64,000 nt of DNA from Dolichospermum sp. ST_sed8 (lineage in GTDB: Bacteria; Cyanobacteriota; Cyanobacteriia; Cyanobacteriales; Nostocaceae), in assembly GCA_028658405.1 (NCBI GenBank), contig JAKOGY010000002.1:1-64000 (forward strand), in the 5' to 3' direction. Positions 14,785 through 23,460 of this stretch are shown here, piece after piece (within the stretch, counting starts at the first letter, position 1; the number at the start of each line of letters is the position of its first letter). A program made the position numbers and the translations under genes. The notes under the pieces were generated by a model. It was not told where the DNA came from. It made no database searches and saw nothing but the letters and a program-made list of their open reading frames with translations.

Positions 14785-16296
14785 TTATCGCAAACAACGA
14801 ATTGCTTCTAATAACCCTCTGGCTTTATTGAGAGTCTCTTCATATTCCTTTTCTGGGTCAGAATCAGCCACCAAACCTGCACCAGCTTGGACTGTCACCG
14901 TTTGATTATGTAATACCATAGTTCTGATAGCGATCGCACTATTCAATTGTCCTTCAAAATCATAATATCCATATACACCAGAATACACACCCCGGCGACT
15001 GGGTTCTAATTCGTTGATAATTTCCATCGCCCTGATTTTAGGCGCACCACTAACAGTACCAGCGGGAAAACAAGCTTTGAGTAAATCCCAAGCGGTTTTA
15101 CCAGGTGCTAACTTACCCACGACATTACTAACAATGTGCATAACATGAGAATAGCGTTCAACGATCATTAATTCATCAACTTTTACACTACCGCTACTGC
15201 ACACTCGCCCCAAATCATTGCGGCCTAAATCTACTAACATCACGTGTTCGGCGATTTCTTTGGGGTCTTGAAGTAAATCAGCAGCTAAAACGGCATCTTC
15301 TCGGCTGGTTTTTCCCCTGGGTCTAGTTCCCGCAATGGGACGGACTGTGGCGATAATTTCTCCTTCATCATTACATTCTGCCTTCACCATGACTTCAGGG
15401 CTAGAACCGATAATTTGCCAGTCTTGGAAGTTAAAATAAGCCATGTAAGGCGAAGGATTGATTTGGCGCAGAGAACGGTACAAGGCGAAGGGATTGCCTT
15501 TATATTCTGTTGATAAGCGTTGAGAAATGACGACTTGAAAAATATCACCAGCTTTAATATGTGCTTTAGCTTTGTCTACACTGGCACAAAATTCTGGGCG
15601 GGTAAAGTTGCTGGTATATTCCTCTATTCCTGCTTTGGGCTTGTTTCCAGGGGCTGTCCAAGATAATTGAGTTTTTTCAGGTGATAGGGGTAAAGATAGC
15701 TTGCGTACCATTTCTTGAATGCGATCGCTCGCTTTTTGATATGCTACTTCTAAACCTGCGGGGTCACGTAAATCTGCATAAGCGATCGCCCAAATTTTCC
15801 GTTTTACTTGGTCAAAAACTAATAGTTGGTCTACCTGCATCCATAATCCATCAGGGATATTTCGCTCATCTTGAGCATGAATTGGTACACGCGGCTCAAT
15901 CCAATTAATTAATTCATAACCCCAAAACCCAAATAAACCGCCAATTCCTGAAGGTAATTCTGGTAATTTTACTGGGTGATAAGGTGCTAGACATTCAGAC
16001 AAAGTAATAAAAGGATCACCTGTAAAAACTTGTTGAGAACCATCTCGATGTGTTTGGGTAGTTTTATCGCCCCTTGCTTCCAAAATCCACAAAGGATCAC
16101 AACCCAATAAACTATAACGTCCTACGGTTTCCCCACCTTCCACCGATTCCAGCAAAAAGCTATAAGGTTGATCTGCACATACTTTATACCAAGCAGATAC
16201 GGGTGTATCCAGGTCGGCAATCCATTCCTGATACACTGGTACAAAATTACCTTGTCCAGCCAGCTTTTGAAATTGGTCGAAATTGGGGAAAATCAT
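14785..16296 (-). CDS. trpE: Anthranilate synthase component I
   Basis: The 503-residue protein converts chorismate with ammonia or glutamine (through TrpG) to anthranilate, the first step of tryptophan synthesis. The N-terminal LLESVEGGETVGRYSLLG includes the LLES tryptophan feedback site. The chorismate-binding domain contains ISQRLSTEYKGNPFALYRSL, GSSPEVMV, RPIAGTRPRGKTSREDAVL, HVMLVDLGRNDLGRV, PAGTVSGAPKIRAMEII and the final IQAGAGLVADSDPEKEYEET-like segment. This is the stand-alone TrpE, not the PabB or salicylate synthase type. It lies 129 bases downstream of psaD on the same strand, an arrangement common in cyanobacteria. Confidence 0.96.
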   Translation of the reverse strand: MIFPNFDQFQKLAGQGNFVPVYQEWIADLDTPVSAWYKVCADQPYSFLLESVEGGETVGRYSLLGCDPLWILEARGDKTTQTHRDGSQQVFTGDPFITLSECLAPYHPVKLPELPSGIGGLFGFWGYELINWIEPRVPIHAQDERNIPDGLWMQVDQLLVFDQVKRKIWAIAYADLRDPAGLEVAYQKASDRIQEMVRKLSLPLSPEKTQLSWTAPGNKPKAGIEEYTSNFTRPEFCASVDKAKAHIKAGDIFQVVISQRLSTEYKGNPFALYRSLRQINPSPYMAYFNFQDWQIIGSSPEVMVKAECNDEGEIIATVRPIAGTRPRGKTSREDAVLAADLLQDPKEIAEHVMLVDLGRNDLGRVCSSGSVKVDELMIVERYSHVMHIVSNVVGKLAPGKTAWDLLKACFPAGTVSGAPKIRAMEIINELEPSRRGVYSGVYGYYDFEGQLNSAIAIRTMVLHNQTVTVQAGAGLVADSDPEKEYEETLNKARGLLEAIRCLR

Positions 16297-16299
16297 AAA

Positions 16300-16425
16300 T
16301 AATTAAAAATTGACAATTAAAAATTAACAACAAGCTTTTGGAAATGGATAATCTGGAAAAGTTTTTTCTGCTTCACCAATTACCCATTACCAATTACCCA
16401 TTACCTATCACCCATTACCTAAGGA
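16300..16425. repeat. AT-rich spacer with TTACCCA/CCAATTA heptamers
   Basis: The psaD-trpE spacer contains ATTACCCATTACCAATTACC and variants at about 16377-16420. These are the reverse complement of the TAATTGG heptamers found after grxC (36880-36925), so they belong to the same short tandem repeat class. Confidence 0.6.
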
Positions 16426-16842
16426 TTAAACATCGTGAGTAGCTTTACCGCTGAATTTAATTTGTGCAGGATTAGGGTTTTGACCAATTCGGCGGGGTAC
16501 GTGACGAACCATTTCCCGACCAGCATTTACTTTTTCAGGGAAGACACCATCAGCAGGGTGAATCATTGTGGTTTCGCCACCTGGTAAAATGCGGTAAACT
16601 TTGTAGTCGGTGATTTTAAATTTGCGGAGTTGACCGCCTAAAGCAATACCATACTCTTTACGAGCAATGTAAAGTAGGTTTTCGCCTTTAACCATTTTAG
16701 CTGCGCCACCGGTGGGCATTTCAAAAACTTGCTCTTTGGGGCTTGTCCATGTGATAGCGTACTTTTCTTCTACATCAGCTTTTGTGAGTAGACCACCAGT
16801 GCTGCCACCGAAGATTGGGGTTTTTCCAGTTAGAGTTGCCAT
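16426..16842 (-). CDS. psaD: Photosystem I reaction centre subunit II
   Basis: The 138-residue protein is the stromal PsaD subunit, which docks ferredoxin and stabilises PsaC. It is conserved end to end: [71 protein letters not shown] and [18 protein letters not shown]. Length is normal for cyanobacteria. The promoter region lies at 16843-16935; a GCGATCGC (HIP1) octamer is present about 55 bases upstream of the start. Expression should be high and light-regulated, from what is known of the gene. Confidence 0.98.
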   Translation of the reverse strand: MATLTGKTPIFGGSTGGLLTKADVEEKYAITWTSPKEQVFEMPTGGAAKMVKGENLLYIARKEYGIALGGQLRKFKITDYKVYRILPGGETTMIHPADGVFPEKVNAGREMVRHVPRRIGQNPNPAQIKFSGKATHDV

Positions 16843-16935
16843 AAACTGTCTCTCAAGAGGTTTTTACGGCATATTAACATCGGATCTCGACTTATGTTGC
16901 GATCGCGTTATAGACTGTAACAGTTTTTAGTCATT

Positions 16936-16985
16936 GGTCAACCGTCAACCGTCAACCGTCAACCGTCAACCGTCAACCGTCAACA
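16936..16985. repeat. Heptamer tandem repeat (GTCAACC)n
   Basis: Seven near-perfect copies of GTCAACC form an STRR-type array. It lies between the convergent ends of sequence upstream of psaD and the histidine kinase. The TGA stop of the kinase (16982-16980) is inside the last unit. Confidence 0.92.
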
Positions 16986-18968
16986 ATCCTGCTGACTACC
17001 ATGGACGATGGGAATTGTAAAATGGAAGTGACTACCTTGATCTTTGCCTGTGGATTCTGCCCAAATTTTTCCGTCCCAGCCGTTGACAATTTGCCGACAA
17101 ATGGCTAAACCCAATCCCGTTCCCCCTGTAGTTCGCCGTAAGGCCCCTTCCTCTTGGTAAAAGCGGTCAAAAACGATTTCTAGGCGATTAGGTTCAATTC
17201 CTCGTCCTGTGTCCGATACTGTGACTTCTAGCATCTGGTGAGCATTGCTAATGGCTTGAATGGTAATCTCTCCAGAAGCCGGAGTGAATTTACAAGCATT
17301 ATCTACCAGTTTAGCTAATACCTCCACTAACCAATCACCGTCAGCCCTGACTAAAGGTAATGTTTGCGGAATTTGGGTTTTAATTTTGGGTATTTTTTCT
17401 TGGCTGGAGCGTGTCCGTAACCGACTGAGGGACAGATCTATACATTCTTGGATGATTAATGATTCAGGATGCCATTCTACCCGGCCACTTTCCAAATTAG
17501 AGAGGGTCAAAAAATCTTGTACCAGCTTCCGCATTCGTTCTGAGTCGCAAAGGGCTGTACTTAACATTACCTGTTGCAATTCCCAAGGCATATCTGGTTC
17601 AGTGGCCAAGCTTTCTAAACAAACTTGAATGGTGGATAGGGGGGTACGCAGTTCGTGTCCGGTAATGGCAATTAAGTTACTACGGGTGCGGTCTAGGGCT
17701 TCTAGTTGTTGGTTGAGTTTTTCTAAATTGGCAAAAGATTCAGCTTGGATCAGGGCTGTACCAATTTGGGTAGCGATCGATTTTACTAAGTCTAACTCCC
17801 CTTGTTCCCATTCATGAGGAGGAAAATAGCAATAATGTAACTCGACAATTCCCAGTAGTTGCCCTTGGTATAATACGGGTTCGATTAACCAAGAACGCAC
17901 GCCAAACTTCTTCACAATTGACGATAAGGCGGATGATTTCTTAATCTTAGGATCATCTACAGTATCAACGACACTTATGCCCTCAAGCTGTCTTAGTACC
18001 TGCTGAAATAGAGGATTATGTTCTAACTCCCAACTTTGTCCCAGGACAGACGTGACATGAGAGTTAAGAAATTCATGTTCAACTGTGGCTTTGGTATCTG
18101 TAGCTTGGGCGCGATAAATTAGACAACGACAGGCTTCTAAATGTTGTCCCAATTCTTGAGCCGCAACTTGGAGGATTTCTTTAGGATCAAGCGATCGCCT
18201 AATTGCTGTACTAATGGAATTTACTAACCGTTCTTTCCTGGCTTGAGCCGCAATTGAACTATAGGCTTTATGCAGTTTATATTGACTAGCTTGCAGATAT
18301 GTTACTAATCTCTGTACAAATGGGTAGGTATCAATATCAGCAACATATTCATGACTGGAATTAACTTTTGACTTGTTTATTGCTTCCTCAATCCTAAACC
18401 GCTGCTTCACTTCATCAATTTTATCCGCTAAATCCGGGCGGTAAACCTCAATTCTAGCTAATAACAATTGAGCAGCTTTTAAGCACGCCCCTTTTTCCGA
18501 TGTCCAAATTCCCTCAAATCTTCGCGCTGTATCCATATCCAAACTAGGGATCATATCGGGAATATATTTATTTTTAGACAAAGAACCCAGACTTTCCCGA
18601 CATATTAAGCAAGTAGTATAGTTCTGGGCAAATACTAGCAGATGCCATTCTTGTGTTAAAGCATCATCAGTGTCAAAAGAGACCTTTTCATAATATTCTG
18701 AGCTATTAGCAAACTCCGTTTCTGGCGCAGATAATACATATATTTGATTACTTTTATCCGCAAGTCGTTGATAGCGATGGGCTTCTTGTCGGTAGAATCG
18801 CTCTTTCTGGAAACTAGCAATGATCAGAGGACGATCTAAATTAGCTGCTAAAACTTGATCTTCCATTGCATGGGAGAGCGCGGTTAGTGAAGCTTTAAAA
18901 TATAACTGGGGTCGCAGATGGGGGAGTGAGTTTAGTAAATCACTCAACACGGAAGTGGAAATACTCAT
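16980..18968 (-). CDS. DICT-GAF sensor histidine kinase
   Basis: The 662-residue cytosolic kinase starts with a DICT sensory domain (about 1-150: LYFKASLTALSHAMEDQVLA). A GAF domain follows at about 250-410, then HisKA with the phosphoacceptor His438 in ITGHELRTPLS. The ATPase domain lies at about 540-655, with an N-box near 553 (LVDNACKFT), DTGRGI and TGGTGLGLAICRQI. There are no membrane segments, so it senses an internal signal; DICT domains are associated with light and redox signalling in cyanobacteria. No cognate regulator is adjacent. The final codons QQDC and the stop run into the heptamer array, so the C-terminal end may have been altered by repeat expansion. Confidence 0.92.
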   Translation of the reverse strand: MSISTSVLSDLLNSLPHLRPQLYFKASLTALSHAMEDQVLAANLDRPLIIASFQKERFYRQEAHRYQRLADKSNQIYVLSAPETEFANSSEYYEKVSFDTDDALTQEWHLLVFAQNYTTCLICRESLGSLSKNKYIPDMIPSLDMDTARRFEGIWTSEKGACLKAAQLLLARIEVYRPDLADKIDEVKQRFRIEEAINKSKVNSSHEYVADIDTYPFVQRLVTYLQASQYKLHKAYSSIAAQARKERLVNSISTAIRRSLDPKEILQVAAQELGQHLEACRCLIYRAQATDTKATVEHEFLNSHVTSVLGQSWELEHNPLFQQVLRQLEGISVVDTVDDPKIKKSSALSSIVKKFGVRSWLIEPVLYQGQLLGIVELHYCYFPPHEWEQGELDLVKSIATQIGTALIQAESFANLEKLNQQLEALDRTRSNLIAITGHELRTPLSTIQVCLESLATEPDMPWELQQVMLSTALCDSERMRKLVQDFLTLSNLESGRVEWHPESLIIQECIDLSLSRLRTRSSQEKIPKIKTQIPQTLPLVRADGDWLVEVLAKLVDNACKFTPASGEITIQAISNAHQMLEVTVSDTGRGIEPNRLEIVFDRFYQEEGALRRTTGGTGLGLAICRQIVNGWDGKIWAESTGKDQGSHFHFTIPIVHGSQQDC

Positions 18969-19059
18969 GAATATATATTTAAACGCTCAATCTAGAGAAG
19001 ATTCACGTCACATTTGCATTGTACAATTTAAACCTGGTCATTGGTCATTATATCCCATC

Positions 19060-19214
19060 TTCCGCACCCTAAACTGTCACACAACGAAAAATGGTCGTTT
19101 GGGGATTTGGGATTAGCGATCGCTACCTAAAATTTCGACATTTTTGTATAAAAATTATCCTTTAATGTATTCAAAAATCCGAAATTACCGATTGTGACAC
19201 CGGGGGGTGCGGAA
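19060..19214. repeat. Inverted-repeat element (TTCCGCACCC ... GGGTGCGGAA)
   Basis: The termini TTCCGCACCC and GGGTGCGGAA are perfect inverted repeats. They are followed inward by TGTCACA and TGTGACA, about 155 bases in total, with no coding capacity. It looks like a MITE. It lies in the 530-base gap upstream of egtB; the rest of that gap (19215-19500) shows no gene or clear regulatory site. Confidence 0.75.
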
Positions 19215-19500
19215 TGTGGGTTATATACATCTTACCCATTACCAGTAAAAAGAAAATTTGTCTCTTTTCTTAACTCCAATATAGCTTTAGTCGCAACTAA
19301 CCCTAAAATACCATAACCAGAGCTAATCCATCAGCGTGGTGAATTTGCTCAAAAATTTGGCATTTGAGAAGTTCATATCCTCATTTTAGATTAGCATCAA
19401 AAGATAGTTGCTCAGTGTTTATCAATGGTAAAATTAGACTGACTTTATTTACAAAAGTTAATTATTCCATATAATACCAATAATTCCCCAGGTTAAGAAA

Positions 19501-20835
19501 ATGACAGAGGCTCATATTCCCAAACTCGATAATTGTAGTTCTACAACTTTACTCAACTATTTTGAAAATTCCTGGAAACTGGAAGAAACCTTAATGAAGA
19601 GTTTGGTTGGAGAAGAAACGTTTTATCTAAATCCCGATCCTTTAAGAAATAAGTTAATTTTCTATCTTGGACATTCGGCTGTTTTTTATATCAATAAATT
19701 AATTCAAGTTGGGTTATTAAAAAATCGCATCAATCCCCAATATGAAACTCTATTTGAAATCGGCGTTGATCCAGAAACACCAGCAGAATTAGAGGCAGCT
19801 ATTCAAGGAGTTAACTGGCCTGATATGCCAAAAGTTTGGGAATATAGAGACAAAGCTAGAGCAGAAATTACAGCAATTATTTACAAAACTCCCCTAGATT
19901 TGCCTATTCATCAACACCATCCTCTTTGGGCTTTATTAATGGGAATAGAACATAGTCGCATTCATCTAGAAACTTCATCTATGCTGCTGCGTCAATTACC
20001 CATTGAGAACTTAAAACGCCCTCAAGGATGGAATTATGCACCTAGTAATGGAGAAATTCCTCATAATCAAATGCGAGAAATTCCTGGGGGTGTCGTAAAA
20101 TTAGGAAAACGCCAAGATGATTTAACTTTTGGTTGGGATAGTGAATATGGTGATCTAGAAATTGAAGTAAAACCATTTTTAGCTAGTCAATATCTCATTA
20201 CCAATGGAGAATTTTTAAAATTTGTTCAAGCTGGTGGTTATAATAATCCAAATTATTGGCATACTGAATCTTGGAAATGGCAACAACTCTACAAAGTACA
20301 ACATCCCAAATTCTGGATACCTGAAGAAAATAACTATCGCTATCGTGCCACATTTGATGAAATAGATTTACCTTTAGATTGGCCAGTGGAAGTTAACCAC
20401 TATGAAGCAATGGCTTACTGTAGTTGGCAAGGAAAAGGAACTCGTTTAATGACAGAATCAGAATGGAATCAAGCCCTAACAATATCAACAGAAATATCTA
20501 TAGATTCCACTTTAGATAATAACTACAATCTCAACTTACAATTTATTTCTCCAACTCCTGTGGGAATGTTTTCAGAAAATAATCAATCTGGTATTTCTGA
20601 CTTACGGGGTAATGTTTGGGAATGGTTAGGAGAGAAATTTTACCCATTACCAGGATTTAAAACTCATCATCTTTATGAAGATCAATCTGCACCTTTTTTT
20701 GATGATAAACATCAGATGATGCTTGGTGGTTCTTGGGCAACAAATGGTACAATGGCTTTACCTTGTTATCGTAACTGGTTTCGTCCCTATTTTTATCAGC
20801 ACGTTGGTTTTAGGGTGGCTCAAAGTTTACAATAA
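19501..20835 (+). CDS. egtB: OvoA-like sulfoxide synthase, probable ergothioneine EgtB
   Basis: The 444-residue protein has an N-terminal DinB-like metal-binding domain and a C-terminal formylglycine-generating-enzyme-like domain. The iron ligands are visible as His151, His155 and Glu157 in HSRIHLE; His58 in YLGHSA may be relevant to the fold. The N-terminus (FYLNPDPLRNKLIFYLGH, INPQYETLFEIGVD) resembles OvoA more than actinobacterial EgtB. However, the C-terminal methyltransferase domain of OvoA is absent. It is followed 52 bases later by egtD. Known work on cyanobacteria shows that OvoA-like enzymes were recruited to join hercynine to a thiol in ergothioneine synthesis, which fits this pairing. 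Substrate thiol (cysteine or gamma-glutamylcysteine) cannot be read from the sequence. Confidence 0.87.
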   Translation: MTEAHIPKLDNCSSTTLLNYFENSWKLEETLMKSLVGEETFYLNPDPLRNKLIFYLGHSAVFYINKLIQVGLLKNRINPQYETLFEIGVDPETPAELEAAIQGVNWPDMPKVWEYRDKARAEITAIIYKTPLDLPIHQHHPLWALLMGIEHSRIHLETSSMLLRQLPIENLKRPQGWNYAPSNGEIPHNQMREIPGGVVKLGKRQDDLTFGWDSEYGDLEIEVKPFLASQYLITNGEFLKFVQAGGYNNPNYWHTESWKWQQLYKVQHPKFWIPEENNYRYRATFDEIDLPLDWPVEVNHYEAMAYCSWQGKGTRLMTESEWNQALTISTEISIDSTLDNNYNLNLQFISPTPVGMFSENNQSGISDLRGNVWEWLGEKFYPLPGFKTHHLYEDQSAPFFDDKHQMMLGGSWATNGTMALPCYRNWFRPYFYQHVGFRVAQSLQ

Positions 20836-20887
20836 TTACTTTTTTATCACGCAGAGTTACAGAGTCACTACAAAGAGGATTTAGAAA

Positions 20888-21865
20888 ATGATTGCTCAAC
20901 CTTTAACAATTTTAGATCATCATTATCTGGAGTTAAATAATGATGGAGAAGATGTGATTGAGGGATTAAGTCGAAATCCCAAAGCTCTATCTCCTAAGTA
21001 TTTTTATGATGATCCTGGTTCTCTATTATTTGAAAAGATTTGTGAGTTACCAGAATATTATCCAACTCGTACAGAAGCTGGGATTTTACAACAATATGCT
21101 GATGAAATTGCTGAAATTACAAATTGTTGTGAGTTGATAGAGTTGGGTAGCGGGAGTTCTACTAAAACTCAAGCTTTATTAGATGCCTATCAAAAAATTT
21201 CTGATTCTTGTAGATATCTACCGATTGATGTGAGTGGAGGTATTCTCAAAGATAGTGTATTACAACTACAAGAAAAATATCCAGATTTTGCAATTCATGG
21301 TTTATTAGGAACTTATGAACAAGCTTTAGTTCACTTAGAATCAAATTATTTACAGTCGCGGATGTTATTTTTCTTGGGAAGTTCTCTAGGAAATTTTAAC
21401 CCAGAAGAATGTGATAGTTTTTTAGAACAAGTTTCTCGAACTTTACAATCAGGAGATTATTTTTTATTGGGGATTGATTTACAAAAACCCAAGGACATTT
21501 TAGAACCTGCTTATAATGATAGTCAAGAAGTGACTGCTGCTTTTAATTTGAATATGCTTTCTCATTTAAATTGGCGTTTTCAAGGTAATTTTGATCCTAA
21601 TCTATTCAGACATCAAGCGATTTATAATCAGGTTGATAATCAAATTGAAATGTATCTACATTGTCAAAAAAGCCATTGGGTAAATTTGGCAGCATTGGAT
21701 TTAAAAGTTTTCTTTGAAGCGGGAGAAAGTATACTTACAGAAATTTCTCGGAAGTTTGATTTAGTAACAATGAAAAAACAATTAGAAACAAAAGGATTGA
21801 AAACTGTGAAAAATTGGACAGATGAAAAAGGATGGTTTGGATTGATTCTTTGTCAAGTTGAATAA
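20888..21865 (+). CDS. egtD: L-histidine N(alpha)-methyltransferase
   Basis: The 325-residue protein matches EgtD, which trimethylates histidine to hercynine using SAM. Family features are LSRNPKALSPKYFYDDPGS, FEKICELPEYYPTRTEAGIL, the SAM-binding ELGSGSSTK (85-93), YLPIDVSG, and FFLGSSLGNFNPEE. The length is as expected. It is on the same strand as egtB with a 52-base gap and an AAAGAGGATTTAG ribosome region. The two genes form a minimal ergothioneine pathway without egtA, egtC or egtE in the window. Confidence 0.93.
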   Translation: MIAQPLTILDHHYLELNNDGEDVIEGLSRNPKALSPKYFYDDPGSLLFEKICELPEYYPTRTEAGILQQYADEIAEITNCCELIELGSGSSTKTQALLDAYQKISDSCRYLPIDVSGGILKDSVLQLQEKYPDFAIHGLLGTYEQALVHLESNYLQSRMLFFLGSSLGNFNPEECDSFLEQVSRTLQSGDYFLLGIDLQKPKDILEPAYNDSQEVTAAFNLNMLSHLNWRFQGNFDPNLFRHQAIYNQVDNQIEMYLHCQKSHWVNLAALDLKVFFEAGESILTEISRKFDLVTMKKQLETKGLKTVKNWTDEKGWFGLILCQVE

Positions 21866-21885
21866 GTTCCTAACATATTATTTTA

Positions 21886-21945
21886 GGGTACGTCAGATTA
21901 GATAAATCGGTAATAATGAATAGATTTGTGGTATCTGATGTACCG
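21886..21945. repeat. Short fold-back sequence
   Basis: GGTACGTCAGATTAGATA and the inverted TATCTGATGTACC bracket about 60 bases after egtD. This can form a hairpin and may end the egtBD transcript, or be a small dispersed repeat. Confidence 0.4.
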
Positions 21946-22036
21946 ATTAATAGTAGTTTTGATGATTCCCAGCCTGCCTACAGTATCAGTTAATAAGTGA
22001 TATAATTTAATAGTCATAATCATCAATTAAATAACC

Positions 22037-22531
22037 ATGAGACCAAATCCTATTCCTCCACAACCAGGACAAGAATCTGTTTGGGACTATCCCCGACCAG
22101 CAATTTTACAGGATACTGACAAACATATCAAAGTGATTTTCAATGATATTATTTTAGCCCAAACACATCAAGCAAAAAGGGTTTTAGAAACCAGTCATCC
22201 TCCTAGTTATTATATTCCTGCTGAAGATTTTAACGCAGAATACTTGATAGCCACACCTAGGAAAACTATGTGTGAATGGAAAGGTATCTGTCAATATTAT
22301 GATGTTTCTGTAGGAGATAAATATGTCAATAATGCTGTTTGGCAATATATTCAAACTACTCCTAATTTTAGCTCAATCCAAGAATACTATTGTTTGTATG
22401 TCAGTTTAATGGATGCTTGTTATGTGAATGATGAGTTAGTTAAAGCTCAAGCCGGTGATTTTTATGGAGGATGGATCACTTCTGATATTGTTGGACCATT
22501 TAAAGGTGAACCAGGTACTTATGGATGGTAA
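22037..22531 (+). CDS. DUF427 domain protein
   Basis: The 164-residue protein matches DUF427. Characteristic segments are VWDYPRPAILQDTDKHIKVI, PPSYYIPAEDF, CEWKGICQYYDV and WQYIQTTPNF. Biochemical function is unknown for the family. A cyanobacterial subgroup extends at the C-terminus, as here (GDFYGGWITSDIVGPFKG). It is separated from egtD by a 171-base gap, and a nucleotidyltransferase gene begins 3 bases after its stop, though a functional link is doubtful. Confidence 0.88.
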   Translation: MRPNPIPPQPGQESVWDYPRPAILQDTDKHIKVIFNDIILAQTHQAKRVLETSHPPSYYIPAEDFNAEYLIATPRKTMCEWKGICQYYDVSVGDKYVNNAVWQYIQTTPNFSSIQEYYCLYVSLMDACYVNDELVKAQAGDFYGGWITSDIVGPFKGEPGTYGW

Positions 22532-22534
22532 AGG

Positions 22535-22858
22535 ATGAACAAATCACAGCTTAATTTGATATTACAAGAAGTTAAACAAGCTTTGCAAAAACTTTATCAA
22601 AACCAACTGGAAGCAATTATTTTATATGGTTCTCAAGCGAGGGAAGATGCTAAAGAATTTTCTGATATTGATATTTTGGTTGTTCTGAAATCAGAGATTA
22701 ACCCCTATCATGAAATTGATAAAACCAGTCAAATAATCTCAAACATTTGTCTAAATAACGATGTTGTTATTTCTCGTCACTTTATCTCTTCAGCAAAGTT
22801 TGAAAATGAAAATACTCCCTTTAATTATAATGTCAAAAAAGAGGGTATTTTTCTATGA
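22535..22858 (+). CDS. MNT-type nucleotidyltransferase (antitoxin of a HEPN/MNT pair)
   Basis: The 107-residue protein contains the minimal nucleotidyltransferase motif GSQAREDAKEFSDIDILVV with the GS and two catalytic aspartates. MntA-like antitoxins use this fold to AMPylate and neutralise a HEPN ribonuclease toxin. The stop overlaps the start of the HEPN gene by ATGA, the standard arrangement. Its partner is broken by two insertions, so the antitoxin is now unpaired. It is intact as far as can be seen. Confidence 0.88.
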   Translation: MNKSQLNLILQEVKQALQKLYQNQLEAIILYGSQAREDAKEFSDIDILVVLKSEINPYHEIDKTSQIISNICLNNDVVISRHFISSAKFENENTPFNYNVKKEGIFL

Positions 22859-22892
22859 CATCGGAACAACAGAAATTTATCAAGAAAGCTAA

Positions 22893-23050
22893 ATTTGATG
22901 AAAAATGAAATACAAAAATCGAGTCCGGTAGGGATACGGTCATTAACGCTTTAGGAGAATCGACCTCTGTTTTTGTTGGAGTAATCCAGCAATTGTAAGT
23001 TGGCTCATTGATTAAAGAATCTCACTGTCTAAAGACGGTGAGAGTGTCAA
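22893..23050 (+). mobile_element. IS200/IS605 right-end remnant
   Basis: The segment ends with a hairpin (TCTCACTGTC ... GGTGAGAGTGTCAA) that has the same design as the right end at 38974-39007. The upstream part resembles the degraded tail of a TnpB gene. The flanking HEPN gene resumes exactly after TCAA at 23051, so this is the true transposon boundary. The left end and the transposase are missing. Confidence 0.7.
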
Positions 23051-23184
23051 TATACCATGTTTTATATTGTCGAAGCCTTTTTGTGGCAGCAAGAGTTAAC
23101 TTTTTTCAGTCAATCTGCTGTGATTTCATGTTTTGGTAGAGAAGTTGCTAAAAAGGGAATTGTTCCTCTGGAATTTCACCGTTA

Positions 23185-23286
23185 CAGCACTTCCAGGTGT
23201 TATGAGGTACAAGAACCCCACCCCCAACCCCCTCCCCGCAAGCGAGGAGGGGGCTAAGATATACCTCATAAGAGCGGAAACCGCTG
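23185..23286. mobile_element. 102-base MITE with TA target duplication in the HEPN gene
   Basis: The element begins CAGCACTTCCAGGTGTTATG and ends, in reverse complement, CAGCGGTTTCCGCTCTTATG; GAGGTA continues both arms. It is flanked by TA at 23183-23184 and 23287-23288. The core is a C-rich then G-rich hairpin (CCCCCTCCCCGC and GCGAGGAGGGGG). TA duplication points to an IS630/Tc1-mariner type transposase acting in trans. Confidence 0.88.
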
Positions 23287-23460
23287 TATCTGATTGATGC
23301 TCAAGATAAAAGAACACAAGGAGATTACAGTATTGATGATACCTTTCAGTTAAGTGAGGAAGATGTCAGAATTTTGATTGAACAAAGCAAAAAATTTATT
23401 GAAATTGCCGAGAAAACTTTATAAAAAGTTTTATATTTTTGATAATCAAATATCTGAAAA

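Larger units (their letters stand above)
22855..23424 (+). pseudogene. HEPN toxin gene interrupted by an IS200/IS605 scar and a MITE
   Basis: Three pieces of one HEPN protein can be recovered. Piece one is MTSEQQKFIKKA from ATG 22855. Piece two, from 23051, is YTMFYIVEAFLWQQELTFFS through FGREVAKKGIVPLEFHRY. Piece three, from 23290, is LIDAQDKRTQGDYSIDDTFQ through EQSKKFIEIAEKTL, stop at 23424. Between one and two lies the right end of an IS200/IS605-type element ending GTGTCAA. Between two and three lies a 102-base inverted-repeat element flanked by TA. Removing the second insert plus one TA restores HRYLIDAQD in frame. Some residues between pieces one and two (about 20-25 in homologues) are lost, so the toxin is dead. 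Confidence 0.9.

Noticed and set aside
19501-20835. Calling the gene ovoA (ovothiol synthesis)
   Set aside because: The sequence is OvoA-like but lacks the C-terminal methyltransferase domain and is paired with egtD, so an ergothioneine role is more likely.
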